From the NCBI RefSeq assembly GCF_040802235.1, contig NC_133163.1:66196001-66260000 (forward strand): a DNA stretch of 64,000 nucleotides, written 5' to 3'. The translations under genes were made by a program, and so were the position numbers. Below the pieces are notes generated by a model. It was not told the origin of the DNA and did no database searches. It worked only from the letters and a program-made list of their open reading frames with translations. The stretch is from Manis javanica. Lineage: Eukaryota; Chordata; Mammalia; Pholidota; Manidae. Each line of letters starts with the position of its first letter. Positions within the stretch are counted from its first letter, which is position 1. Shown one piece after another: positions 13,301 through 25,393 of the stretch.

Positions 13301-13580
13301 ATAACAACAAGGCAAAAACAGAAGGAACAAAACAGCAGCAGACTCACAGAACCCAAGAATGGACTAACAGTTACCAGAGGGAAAGGGACTGGGGAGGATG
13401 GGAGGGAAGTCAGGGATAAGGGGAATAAGGGGAATTACAATTAGCACACATAATGTTGGGGGAGCACAGGGAAGGAAGTATAGCACAGAGAAGACAAGTA
13501 GTGAATCTATAGCATCTTACTATGCTGATGGATAGTTATTGTAATGGGAACCTCAAATGTTGAATAAAAGTGGTGAGAGC
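10346..13580 (+). mobile_element. L1 ORF2-to-3'UTR fragment B, interrupted
   Basis: A second sense L1 fragment runs from the ORF2 linker ('aacaaactggataatctaga') through the reverse transcriptase block near 11600, which still encodes the F-A-D-D signature, to the C-terminal cysteine/histidine region and a 3' UTR near 13250-13560. It has frameshifts and stops. A retroviral-tail copy interrupts it at 10536-10946 and duplicates 18 bp of its ORF2 text. Confidence 0.85.
10536..10946 (-). mobile_element. retroviral LTR retrocopy with 3' extension
   Basis: Minus-strand copy of the same retroviral tail, truncated just upstream of the LTR. Reading on the minus strand, the LTR ends at 'gatgccctctc' (10589), then come an A-run (10579-10588), 28 bp of unrelated DNA containing its own AATAAA (10551-10578), and a second A-run (10536-10550). 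The 18-bp duplication 'gactcaccactgaatttt' flanks it at 10522-10539 and 10947-10964. The left copy overlaps the T-run, so the exact edge is ambiguous by a few bases. Confidence 0.88.
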
Positions 13581-13584
13581 AATA

Positions 13585-14195
13585 CATATATAGTACCCCT
13601 ATGTTTATTACCACATTATTTACAATAGGCAAGATATATATGGAAGCATCAAAATGTCTGCAGATAGATTAATTGATCAAGATGTGGTACACATACACAT
13701 TAGAGTATTATTCAGCTGTAAAGAAAGAAACCCTGCCATTTGCAACTACATGGATGGACCTAGAGGGTGTTATGCTAAGTGAAATAAGCCAGGTGAAGGA
13801 AGACAAATACCGTTATGATTTCACTTATATGTGGAATCTAGAAACAAAACAAAACAAAATGAACAAAAGGGCCATAGACTCAGAGGCACTGAGAAGTGAC
13901 TGGTGGTTACTACTGGGGAGGGTTTAGGGGTGGTTGGGTGGGGAGTGTGAGGGGGATAAAGAGGCACAAAAATCTCAATCATAATATAAGTTGGTCATGG
14001 GGATGGAAGTGCAGCATGGAGAATACAGTCAATGATTTTGTAACATCTTTTATATTGACAGTAACTGCACTAATTGGAGTGAGGATTTAGCAATGTTTGT
14101 AATTGTTGAACCAGTCATAAATTTGAAACCAACAGAATATTGTGTATCAACTATATTTCAATTAAAAATATATACTCAAAAAATAAATAAATGTT
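13585..14195 (+). repeat. old L1 3' end fragment
   Basis: A third, more diverged sense L1 piece: ORF2 C-terminus ('gtggtacacatacacatta'), then a 3' UTR with 'gtatcaactatatttcaatt' and an A-rich tail. It abuts fragment B at a short transition near 13560-13590. Confidence 0.75.
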
Positions 14196-15345
14196 AGTAA
14201 TTGCTTTAAATTTACAGTTTGCAGCTTTAATCACAAAATCTACTTTCAAGTAATATTCTACCATATCTCATATAGTTTAAGAATCTTATAATAGTATATT
14301 TCCACTATATTCCCTTCATCTTTTGTATTATTGTCATATATTTTACTTTTATACATGCTATAAATCCACAATACATTGCTATTATTTTGTATTGAGACAA
14401 TTGTCTTTTATAGTAAGTGAAAATAAGACAGCTAGTGCCTTTTATATTTATCTTCATTTTACCAATTTTAGAGACCTTCATTTCTTTGTATAAAAATTTC
14501 CATCTGGTGTTCTATTTCTTTTACCAGAAAAACTCTACAGCATTTATTGTAGTTTAGTCTGTTGTTAATGAATTCTATTTTTATCTAAAGAAAAAAATAT
14601 TTTTCTTTTTGAATGTTACTTTCATTGGTATAGAATTCTGGATTAACAGTTCTGTTTTGATTTTTAATTTCAGCACTTTAGAGGTCTCTCTCCATTGTTA
14701 TGTCTTCCACACAGCCAGTCGACTGTCTTATTTTTGTTGTCTGTATATAAGGTGAACTTTTCACTTTCACTTCCTTCAAGATTTTCTCTTTATTTTTCCA
14801 ACAGTTTTAATATGTCTAGGTTTTTTAAAGCCCACTTTGGGGTTTCTGAGCTTTGTAGTTTCTCTAGTTCAGTATCTTTTATTTTATTTAGAGAATTATG
14901 AGCAGTTACCTCTTTAAGTATTTTGTCTGTCCCAGTGTCCCTGTCTTTTCCTTAGAGATGCCAATTTATTGCCAGCTCTTACTTCTGTGTGTGTGTAATT
15001 CTTTATTTTCTTTATTCTTCTATTTGGGTAGTTCCTATTTACTATATTTAGTTCTTTCATCATCTGTGTTAAGTTTATGGGTGAGCCCAAAGGCATTCTC
15101 CCACTCTTACTGTGTTTTTCTTTTTTATAACATTTCTATTTCAGTTGTTCTGATGCTTTCTGTGTGTGAAATTCCCCATCTGTTCAAGCATGTTGTCCAG
15201 CTTCTCCATAAGACCCTTTACAATGTGCCAATTAAGCAATTCTAAATTCCTTATTTGGTCATTCCAACATCTGAGTTACTTCTGTGTCTGATGATGTTGA
15301 ATAGTGTGTCTCTTTATAGACTTTTTTTCCTTTAATGCCTTCAGA
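14196..15345 (-). repeat. old L1 (L1M-type) 5' half, part 1
   Basis: Antisense L1 text of the ORF1/5' UTR region, for example 'tatagaattctggattaaca' and 'tttcagcactttagaggtct'. It resumes at about 21386 after younger L1 sequence, so the two pieces were once continuous. Confidence 0.7.
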
Positions 15346-15385
15346 AATCTTTTTTAAAAAATTATAGGTGATATACTATATATAT
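15346..15385 (-). repeat. L1 3' UTR scrap, part 1
   Basis: 'attataggtgatatacta' followed by a TA run matches the text that resumes at 21205, so this appears to be one side of a second-level L1 3' fragment split by the L1 at 15386-21204. The TA run at about 15378-15395 is a short microsatellite. Confidence 0.5.
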
Positions 15386-15742
15386 ATATATATTTTTTTT
15401 ATTAGGGTATCACTGATGTACAATCTTATGCTCAGGTTTCACATGAGCAACATTGTGGTTACTGCATTCCCCCCTATTATAAGGTCCCCACCACATACAG
15501 CATTACAGTCACTGTACATCAGCATTGTAAGATGCTAATAGAGTCACTACTTGTCTTCTCTGTGCTATACTTCCTACCCCGTGCTCCTCAATATTATGTC
15601 GGCTAATCATAATACCCCTTAATTTCATTATCCCTCCCTTCCCACCCACACTACCCAACCCCTTTCCTTTTGGTAACCACTAGTCCATTACTGGGTTCTG
15701 AGGGTCTGCTGCTGTTTTGTTCCTTCAGTTTTTGCTTTGTTG

Positions 15743-18700
15743 TTATACTCCACAGATGAGTGAAATCATCTGATACTTATCTTTCTCCACCTGGCTTATT
15801 TCACTGAGCATAATACCCTCTAGCTCCATCCATGTTGTTGCATATGGTAGGATTTGTTTTCTTCTTATAGCTGAATAATATTCCATTGTGTATATGTACC
15901 ACCTATTCCTTATCCACCTACTGATGGACATTTAGGTTGATTCCAGGCTATTGTAAATAGTGCTGCAATAAACATAGGGATACATATGTCTTTTTGAATC
16001 TCTGATCCTGTTTTCTTAGGGTAAACTCCTAGGAGTGGAATTTCTGGGTCAAATGGTATTTCTATTTTGAGTTTTTTGATGAACCTCCATATTGGTTGAA
16101 CTAGCTTACATTCCCACCAGCAGTGTAGGAGAGTTCTCCTTTCTCCGAATCCTCACCAGCATTTGTTGTTGTCTTTTGGATGTTGGCTATCCTAACTGGT
16201 GTGAGGTGATATTTCATTGTGGTTTTCATTTGCATTTCTCTGATGATTAGCTATGTGGAGCATCTTTTCTTGTGCCTATTGGCCATCTGAATTTCTTCTT
16301 TGGAGAAGTGTCTGTTCAGATCATCTGCCCATGTTTAAATCGGGTTATTTGCTTTTTATTTGTTGAGGTGCATGAGCTCTTTAAATATTTTGGATGTTAA
16401 CCCCTTATCAGATAAGTCATTTATGAAAATATTCTCCCATACTGTAGGATGCCTTTTTGTTCTACTCATGGTGTCCTTTGCTGTACAGAAGCTTTTAAAT
16501 TTGATCTAATCCCACTTGTTCATTTTTGCTTTTGTTTCCCTTGCCCATGGAGATATGTTCATGAAAAAGTTGCTCATGTTTATATTCAAGATAATTTTGC
16601 CTATGTTTTCTTCTAAGAGTTTTTGGATTTCATGACTTACATTCTGGTCTTTTTTCAAGTTTACTTTTGTATATGGAGTTAGACAGTAATCCAGTTTCAT
16701 TCTCTTACATGTAGCTGCCCAGTTTTGCCAACAGCAGTTGTTGAAGAAGCTGTCATTTTCCTACTGTATGTCCATGGCTCCTTTATCATGTATTAATTGG
16801 CCATATATGTGTGGGTTTATATCTGTGCTATCTATCCTATTTCACTGGTATATGGGTCTGTTCTTGTGCAAGTACCAAATTGTCTTGATGACTGTGGCTT
16901 TGTAGTAGAGCTTGAATTCAGGGAGCATAATCCACTTTTATTTCTTTGTGTTACCTGTTGTGGCTTAGACCTCCAGTACTATTTTGAATAAAAGTGGGGA
17001 GACCGGTCATCCTTGTCTTGTTCCCAACCTTAGAGGAAAAGCTTTCAGCTTTTCATTTTTAAGTATGATGTTGACTGTGGTTTTGTTTGTCCTATATGGC
17101 CTTTGTTATGTTGAGATTGTTGCCCTCTATACCCATTTTATTGAGTTTTTATTATGAATGGGTGTTGAATTTTGTCAAATGCTTTTTCAGCATCTACGGA
17201 GATGATCATATGATTTTTGCCCTTCTTTTTATTGATGTAGTGGATGATGTTGATGGATATTTGAGTATTATAACATCCTACACCCCTGGAATGAATCCAA
17301 CTTGATCATGATGTATGATCTTTTTGATATATTTTTGAACTTGGTTTGCTAAGATTTTGTTGAGTATTTTTGAATCTATGTTCATCAGTGATATTGGTCT
17401 GTAATTTTCTTTTTTGTGGTGTCTTTGCCTGGTTTTGATATTAGAGTAATGCTGGGTTCATAGAATGAGTTTGGGAGTATTCCCTCCTCTCCTACTTTTA
17501 GGAAAACTTTAAGGAAGATGGATTATTAGGACTCCTTTAAATGTCTGATAAAATTCAGTGGTGAATCCATCTGGACCCGGGATTTTGTTCTTGGGTAGCT
17601 TTTTGATTACCGATTCAGTTTCATTGCTAGTAATTGATATGTTCAGATTTTATGTTTCTTAATGGATCAGTCTTGGAAGGTTGTATTTTTCTAAGAAGTT
17701 GTCCATTTCTTCTAGGTTATCCAACTTTGTTGACATATAATTTCTTATAGTATTCTCTTATAATTCTTTGGTTTTTGTTGGTGTCTGTAGTCATTTTTCC
17801 ATTCTCATTTCTGATTCTGTTTGTGTACATCCTGTTTATTCTTAATCAGTCTGGCTAGGGATTTATCTATTTTATTTTCTCAAAGAACCAGTTCTTGGTT
17901 TCATTAATTTTTTCTATTGTTGTATTCTTCTCAATGTTACTTATATCTTTTCTGATCTTTATTATGTCTCTCCTTCTACTGACTTGAGCTTCTTTTGTTC
18001 TTTTTCCAGTTTCACTAATTGTGAATTTAGACTGTTCATTTTGGATTGTTCTTCCTTCTTTGAATAGGCCTTGATGGCTATATACTTTCCTCTTAGAACT
18101 GCCTTCACTGCATCCCACAGAAGTAGAGGCGTTGAACTGTTGTCTTTATTTGTCTCCATATACTGCTTGATATGTTTTAATTTGATCAATGATCCATTAT
18201 TTAGGAGGATGTTGTTAAGCCTCCATGTGTTTGGGAGTCTTTTTGTTTTTTTGTACAATTTATTTCTAGTTTCGTACCTTTCTGGTGTGAGAAACTGGTG
18301 TGAGAAACTGGCTACAATTTCAATCTCTTGAATATGCTGAGGCTCTTTTTGTGGCCTAGTATGTGATCTATTCTGGAAAATGTTCCATGTGTACTTGATA
18401 AGAATGTATATCCTGCTTCTTTTGGGTAGAGTGTCTGTAGATGTCTAGTAGGTCCATCTGTTCTAATGTGTTGTTGTTCAGTGTCTCTGTGTCCTTACTT
18501 ATTTGCTATCTGGTTGTTCTGTCCTTTGGAGTGAGTGGTGTGTTGAAATCTCCTAAAATGAATGCATTGCATTCTATTTACCCCTTTAATTCTGTTAGTA
18601 TTTGTTGCACATATGTAGGTGCTTCTGTATTGGATGCATAGATATTTATAATGGTTATATCCGCTTGTAGGACTGACTCCTTTACCATTATATAATGTCC

Positions 18701-18960
18701 TTCTTTGTTACTTTGTTTTGATGTCTATATTATGATACAAATATTGCAAGTCCTGCTTTTTTCTCCCTATTATTTGCATGAAATATCTTTTTCCATCCCT
18801 TCACTTTTAGTCTATGTCTTTGAGTTTGAAGTGAATCTCTTGTAGGCAGCATACAGATGGATCTTGCTTTTTTATCCATTCTGTAACTGTGTATTTTGAT
18901 TGGTGCATTCAGTCCCTTTACATTTAGGGTGATTATCAATAGATATGTACATATTGCCAT
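15743..18960 (-). pseudogene. L1 ORF2 remnant
   Basis: Minus-strand similarity to L1 ORF2 in order: endonuclease start near 18960, linker near 18258-17867, reverse transcriptase near 17300-16900, C-terminal part near 16700-15743. The longest open piece is under 100 codons. The element cannot make its own endonuclease/reverse transcriptase. Confidence 0.8.
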
Positions 18961-19429
18961 TGCAGGCTTTGGATTGTGGTTACCAAAGGCTCAAGGGCAC
19001 TTTCTTTACTATCTAACAGTCTAACTTAACTCACTTATTATTCTATTATGAACATAATCTGTAGATTTTTTTCTTTACCTTCTTTTTGTTCCTTCTCCGC
19101 TCTTTGTATGGTGTCATATTCTATACTCTTTGTGTATCGCTTGACTGACTTTGTGGTTAGCTGATTTAATTTTGCATTTGATTAGTAATTAATTTGTCTA
19201 CTCTCTTCACTGTGGTTTTATTTTCTCTGGTGACAGCTATTTAGCCTTAGGAGCACTTCCTTCTAGAGCTGTCCCTTTAAAATGCACTGTAGAGATGGTT
19301 TTTGGGAAGTAAATTTCCTCAACTTTTGCTTATCTAGGAATTGTTTAATCCCTCCTTCAAATTTAAATGATAATCTTGCTGAGTAGAGTACTCTTGGTCG
19401 GAAGCCCTTCTGTTTCATTGCATTGAATA

Positions 19430-20122
19430 TATCATGCCACTCCCTTGTAAGGATTCTGCTGAGAAGTCTGATGATTGCCTGATGGGTTTTCTTTGTAGGT
19501 GATCTTTTCTCTCTCTCTGGCTGTTTTTAATACTCTGTCCTTGTCCTTGATCTTTACCATTTTAATTATTATATGTTTTGATGTTGTCTTCCTTGGGTCC
19601 TTTGTGTTGGGAGATCTGTGCACTTCATGTCTGGAGAGGAACTATTTCCTTCCACAGATTGGGGAAGTTTTCAGCAATTATTTCTTCAAAGACACTTTCT
19701 ATCCCTTTTTCTCTCTCTTCTTCTGGTACCCCTATAATGTGAATATTGTTCAGTTTGGATTGGTCACACAATTATCTTAATATTCTTTCATTCCTAGAGA
19801 TCCTTTTTCTCTCTATGCCTCAGCTTCTTTGAATTCCTGTTCTAGTTTCAATTCCATTTTCCATCTCCTCTACCTTATCCAATTCCAATCTGCTTTTAAT
19901 CCCTCCATTGTATGTCTCATTTGAGATACTGTATTTTTTAAGGTCTATCTCCCTTCTGAATTTGTCCCTTAGCTCTTTAATATTTTTCTGTAGCTCAATT
20001 AGCATGATTATAACTTTTATATTGAATTCTTTTTCAGGAAGATTGGTGATTTCCGTCCCACTGAGTCCTCTTTCTGGTATTTGAGGGACTTGGGGTTGAA
20101 CAAGGTTCTTCTGCCTTTTCAT
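19430..20122 (-). pseudogene. L1 ORF1 remnant
   Basis: Two minus-strand frames, about 20122-19820 and 19623-19432, hold pieces of an L1 ORF1 protein: the N-terminal basic part and coiled coil in the first, and the 'NTKDPRKTTSKHIIIK' part of the RNA-binding domain in the second. A frame break of about 200 bp separates them, so no full product is possible. Confidence 0.75.
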
Positions 20123-21204
20123 ATTTGGATAGTGAGAAATATTGTTGGTGTAGGCAGCACTCTCTAGTGCTCAGAAGCTCTGCTCTTCAGAACTGGAGCA
20201 ACGGCAGTGGTCGCAGAGTGGTGCTGGTGCCTACCCTAAAGAGAGACCCCTTTCCTGCTTCCCAGCCACAGTGTCTGCCTCCCCTGTCAGGACCAGTGAG
20301 CCATGCCCAGGGAGCAGGTTCTGTGTTAAAGCCCTAAGCTGCCATAGGTGGGGCTGCCCTTCAACTGGCCTGGAGCAATAGCAGGGGTTTCAGGTGAGCA
20401 GTGCTGGTGTCTGCCAGGAGGTCAAAACCCTTTCCTGCTTCCCAGATGCAGTGTTTGCCTCCACTGTTAGGGTCAGAGCTGCGTGCAGGGGGCAGCCTCT
20501 GAGTTAAGCTATGTAGTTGCTGTAGGTAGGGCTGCCCTCTGGCTAGTCTGGAGCGATGGTGGGGGCAGCAGGTTTGTGTGCAGGTATCGGGGGGAATGAA
20601 GGAGCAGCAGGCTGCTTATTGCAGTGGGGGCCCTTGAGGCTGCACTGCCTGCCAGGGGGAAGGATCACCTGAAGCTCCTGAAAATTCCCAACCTGTGGGC
20701 TTAGTGTGCCAGAACTATTTTGTCCACCTGTCCTTCTCCTAAATCCTTACCCTTTAGCAGTCCTCTCACTGTTGGGAAGTCTTTCAAGGTGCCCACTTTT
20801 CTTTTGTCCCAGGGCAGCTGGCTGTGGGAACCTTTTTTCAGTCTTAGTCTCTGACTTTGGTTTTTAGCCCCTCTAATCTCCAGAGCACCATGCAACGTGG
20901 GTTTGTACTCCCAGAGTAGAATTCTAGGGCTGGGTATTTAGCAGTCCTGAGCTTCTACTCCCTCCCCTCTCTGATTCTTTCTCCTGCCCATGAGCTGGGG
21001 TGGGGGAGTGCTCGGGTCCCACTGGATTGTGGTTTTATTACTTTACTCTTTTCCATGAGATGTTCTCTTTTTGCAGAGGTACACTGGCTGGTGCAATTTT
21101 ATTTCTGGTCACTCTTAGGAATAGTTGTATTTGCTGTATTTTTGTATTATGTGTGGTTTTGGGAGGAGATTTCTGACTCACTTCTCATGCCACCATATTT
21201 TTTC

Positions 21205-21385
21205 AATATTACAATTCAATATACAATATTACATTAGTTTCAGGTGTACAACATAGCAATTTCCTACTTATATACATCATGAAATGCTCACCACAATAAA
21301 GTTTAGTTGCCATTTGTCATCATACAAAGTTATTGCAATATTATTGGCTATATTCCCTATACTTTCCTATACTGTACTTTAGGGA
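21205..21385 (-). repeat. L1 3' UTR fragment, part 2
   Basis: 'attagtttcaggtgtacaac' and 'caaagttattgcaatattat' are characteristic of the 3' UTR of mid-age mammalian L1s, here antisense. It is interrupted by the L1 at 15386-21204. Confidence 0.7.
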
Positions 21386-22480
21386 ACTAATTTTTTTTTG
21401 CTTTTGAATACTGGACATCACATGTAGGACAACAGAGACTGAGGGGTAATAGCATTTATGGTTGAAAATGGGCATAACTCTTCTTTTGCTAGAACTTTAA
21501 TGTGCATGCCTAGTGAGTACCATTGGCTTCAAATCTCTCTGGCATTACCATATGCTCAAGTTAAAGAATGGGTTGCTCTACCCTTAGCTTTGACCTTTTT
21601 ATTCACATTCTTGCCCTCTCCCCAGTAGTAGACACTGCTGTTGTTTGATATTTAATGCTTGCTAACTTGCTGTGGAGCAGGGGATTCTGTATTGTCCTGG
21701 TCCAGCTTAGCTTTAGGCATGCAATAAATCCAAGTCTTGGTGATTGGGTTGTCTCAGGGATCCTACCACAGCCCCACAATGACAGGATATCTTTAATGGC
21801 CTGGGGCTAGGATGGTTTCCTGGGCTCCCCCAGGAACAGAGGAGTTTCCTATGTCCTCTCCCACAGACATAATGGGTATTTATCTGAGGACAAAGGTTTG
21901 CTAACCTACCCTAGTAACTTAGTGTTTGTTTCACAGAACTTAGTGTTTGTTTCACAGGGAAAGAGGGTCAACCAGGGCTTAGTGTTTTTCTCAAAGCAGC
22001 AGCTGCTTTCCTTCTCCAGGCCGGTGTTAGTAGGGAAGGAAGCTTTCTCCAGTCCCCTACCCTATGCTCAATTCTTCTCTTAGGAACCCAGTGAGATCCA
22101 CAGAGGAAAGCCTATGAGCAGGTGCAAACTCCCATTAGGGAACTGATTTTTCAGGGGTTCTAGATTCTCCAGTTATCTCACACTCAGCTTTTAGAAATTT
22201 GTTAACATTTTTCACTGGAGTTTTTCTTACCTGTTTGTAGGGACCTTAATATCTCTTTCTTCTGTGCTCTGCCAAAGGTGAGGAAATACTTGTACCCTGT
22301 CTCTTTGGAGGGGTCTGTCTTTTCTCACATTTCAGGCTATTTGGTTGCACTGTAATGTAGGTTCTCTGACAGGTTTAAGAAAAGTTATGATTTTGTAGAT
22401 CATAGAGTTTTTTCTTGTTTCTAAGTGTGGGTATGATACTCTTTCCAGTCTTCTCCATCCTCAGCAAAACTGAAATTCTC
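21386..22480 (-). repeat. old L1 5' half, part 2
   Basis: Continuation of the antisense old L1 at 14196-15345 ('tgaatactggacatcacatg' follows naturally from its 5' region). Contains a perfect 21-bp tandem duplication at 21916-21957. Confidence 0.55.
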
Positions 22481-22509
22481 CAGCAGTTTATTGCTGTGGT
22501 GGTTGTTTT

Positions 22510-23625
22510 GAACTTCATGCATTTGTCCTAAAATTTATATGGAAATGCAAAAAGAAAACACAAGAATTTCCAAAACATTCTTGAAGAACAAGAAAATGAT
22601 GATAAACAAAAGTGTTATTGGTACAAAGACAGATGAACAGTCAGAAAAGAACAAAAAGCCCAGAAGCAGACCCATAAAAACACAGACATTTAATTTATAA
22701 TAAAGGCGGTACTGCAGAACAGTGGAGACAAAAACAGTCTCAGTGGTACTGGGATGAATAAACATCTCCAAGGGTAAAAAAAAAAGGAAACTTTTAAAGC
22801 CTACCTCACTGAATAACCAAAAAACAATTCCAGGTGGGCTACAGAACTAAATGTAAAAGGTAAAACAATCCTATAGGATCTAGAGTTAATGTAGGATAAT
22901 ATTTTCTACATGACTTTGCAGTAATGCACAAAAATCAGTGATCATAAAGGAAAAAAGTGACAAATTTGAACATACTAAGATTATGGTTTATCAAAAGACA
23001 CAATTAAGAGAGTGAAAGATAAGTCACAGAGTGAGAAATCTATCTGTAACACACAGAAATGACAAGAATTCATATCAAGAATATATAAGACCTCCAACCC
23101 CACAACAGAAAAGTAGGTAAGAGATTTGACTGGGCACTACACAAAAGAGGAAATCAAATTAGCCATTAACTGTATGTACAGGTGCTCAACTTCATTTGTA
23201 AGCAGGGTATCCAAGTTAAAACCACAAGGGGCTACCACTAAGCGACTATCAATAATTCTACTCCAAGAAATAACTCAACAAAAATTCAAGAACATGAACA
23301 TCAAGAGAACATGTACAAGAATATTCAAAGCAGCATTATTTGTAATAGTAAAACATTGGCATCAATCCAAATATTCAGCTACAGTGGAATAAGTTGTGTA
23401 TATTCAAACAATGGAATATTCCACAGCAAAGAATATGTACAAGTCACAGCTACATGCAACAACAGACACAGATCTCAGAAACACAGAGCAAAAGCTGTCA
23501 ATATAGGGCAAAATAAAAGCAGTTTATTAGAGCAAAACACTGTATATTCCATTCGATATAAATTTCAAAAAGTAGGCAAAATTATACTGTTTAAGGGTAT
23601 AGGCTTAAGTGCTTGAGCATCAATA
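22510..23625 (+). repeat. old L1 ORF2/3' fragment, sense
   Basis: Diverged sense L1 text: 'aaatttatatggaaatgcaa', 'gaatatataagacctccaac' and 'tatggaatattccacagcaa'-like segments in ORF2 C-terminal order. Heavily mutated. Confidence 0.7.
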
Positions 23626-23735
23626 TGTGGTTAACTCTGTAAGGAAAAGCAGTGGGTAGTGATTGTGAAGGAAAATACTGGGGCTTCTGGGATGCTGGCA
23701 TTGTTCCACTTTTTTTTTTTTTTTTTTTTTTTTTT

Positions 23736-24058
23736 GAGAGGGCATCTCTCATATTTATTGATCAAATGGTTGTTAACAACAATAAAATTCAGTATAGGGG
23801 GGTCAATGCTCAATGTACAATCATTAATCCATCTCAAGCCTAATTCTCGTCAGTCTCCAATCTTCTGAAGCATAACGAACAAGTTCTTACATGGTGAACG
23901 AATTCTTACAGAGTGAATAAATTCTTACATGGTGAACAGTACAAGGGCATTCATCACAGAAACTTTCGGTTTTGATCATGCAATATGACCTATAAACCAT
24001 CAGGTCAAATATGAATATTCATTTGATTTTTGTACTTGATTTATATGTTGATCCCACA
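23736..24058 (-). repeat. LTR U3-R part of retroviral tail
   Basis: About 323 bp, matching 9136-9456 and 10589-10900. All three copies end at the same base, just after the short palindrome-like 'gagatgccctctc', which fits cleavage and polyadenylation at the R/U5 border. The AATAAA lies about 20 bases upstream. Confidence 0.7.
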
Positions 24059-24695
24059 TTTCTCCTATTATTATTATTATTTTTATTTTTAATAAAATGC
24101 TGAAGTGGTAGGTAGATGCAAGATAAAGGTAGAAAACATAGTTTAGTGCTGTAAGAAGGCAAATGTAGATGATCAGATGATCAGGTGTGTGCCTATGGAC
24201 TAAGTATTAATCCAGGCTAGACAAGGGCAGCAAGACATCCACGGATGCAGAAGATTTCTCTCAAAGCAGGGGGGGTGAGGTTCTGAGCCTCACCTCTGTT
24301 GATCCCCAAATTCTCACCTGATGGCCCCCCTGCGACTGTGCCTGTCTTAGGTTGTTCCTCCCTTGAGGAATCTTACCCGTCTCTGGCTAACCAGTCATCT
24401 TCCGGGGCCATACAGGGAAATGTAAAGTTGGTAAGTGAGAGAGAAGTCATATTGTTTGCAAAGGTTAGCTTTTTACTTCTTTGCAGATTTATGCCCTGTG
24501 GCTTCTATGCCCAGCATTTGTCTCGAGGTATCTTTACCACCTGGAGGAATTATGATACTCGGTAAATTCGATATGAGGCACGAATTCTATTTAAGGTTTG
24601 TAATTAGGAAGGAAGAAGAAAAGCTATAGATGTAGCATATGAAGGAAACTTGGGAGGATTGATTATTTCTTTGACATATCTTCTTGTATAGTACC

Positions 24696-25137
24696 TTAAG
24701 TATGTATAGGTTTTAAACTACTAACTAATTTGCACACACATATTAACATAATAGGAATACGGTAACATAAACAAAGCAAATCTATAATTACCAGCCATCT
24801 CCAGTGAAGCCAAGAAAACCATTTAGGCACCCTAGGCATTTGTGAAAATTTATCTATAATATGATGGATATTTTCCAACTGTACTTGAACCATCAGACAA
24901 ATTAAAGCAGCCCATTTCTGGGATCTGTTCACATCCCATATGTTCTTTTAACCATAGATAGTCTATAGTCATGAGATTTTGGGGTGCTACAACTTGCACC
25001 CCTCCCAACTCCTGGTTGAGTTCCAACAGTACAGATCCAGTCAAATTCGTTGTCTCACTGTATGCACATGCCAGCCTAGACATCTCCCTCCTCCTTCTTA
25101 TGGCAAGTCCAGGAGACGGTGGGCTGGATGCAGCCAC
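24696..25137 (-). pseudogene. retroviral env transmembrane-subunit remnant
   Basis: Two overlapping minus-strand frames, 25137-24850 (95 codons) and 24932-24696 (78 codons), are in different phases. Together they resemble the end of a retroviral transmembrane envelope subunit. The first contains a cysteine, six residues, then glycine-cysteine, where the family norm is a cysteine pair. The second contains a tryptophan-rich stretch and a hydrophobic span of about 20 residues followed by a short tail. The frame break, the missing upstream env and the altered cysteine mean no functional protein. Assignment rests on motif order. Confidence 0.6.
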
Positions 25138-25393
25138 AACCGCAGCATCGTCCGGATCCCTGGGGAGGCTTTTTGATGATCATCCCCCGGCACGAGTCCT
25201 CCAGAGAGTGCTGATGCCGGAAGCTCCTCCTCATATCGTATCTTATTTCATTTTCTGGGTATCCAAGCTAGGCCTTGATCTTCTGCGTAGAAACAAACAG
25301 ACCCTTTGCCCACACTTTGACATGCCCTCTATACCACTGTGCAGAACTCATTGGAGGTCAGCACACAGTAACTGCTTTTTTTTTTTTTTTTTT

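Larger units (their letters stand above)
15386..21204 (-). mobile_element. near full-length L1, antisense, inactivated
   Basis: On the minus strand it has a 5' UTR starting with a 'gatatggtggcatgagaagtg'-like leader (21160-21204), ORF1 remnants at about 20122-19400 and ORF2 remnants at about 18960-15743. The endonuclease start, reverse transcriptase and C-terminal region are all recognisable, but split into many short frames by stops and indels. Its leader resembles the old L1 starting near 53575, not the young L1 leader at 32.5 kb, so the two families differ. The 3' UTR is at 15400-15740. Confidence 0.85.
23736..25375 (-). mobile_element. endogenous retrovirus 3' end (env end, spacer, LTR)
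   Basis: Minus-strand order: an env transmembrane-subunit remnant (about 25137-24696), a spacer of about 620 bp, a purine-rich tract directly before 'tgtgggatc' (LTR start about 24058), three U3 repeats, AATAAA about 20 bases before the end, and an end at 'gatgccctctc'. Only U3 and R are present, so this copies a polyadenylated transcript, not a provirus. The LTR start is inferred from the purine tract and TG. It carries no intact viral gene. Retroviral class is not determined. Confidence 0.75.
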
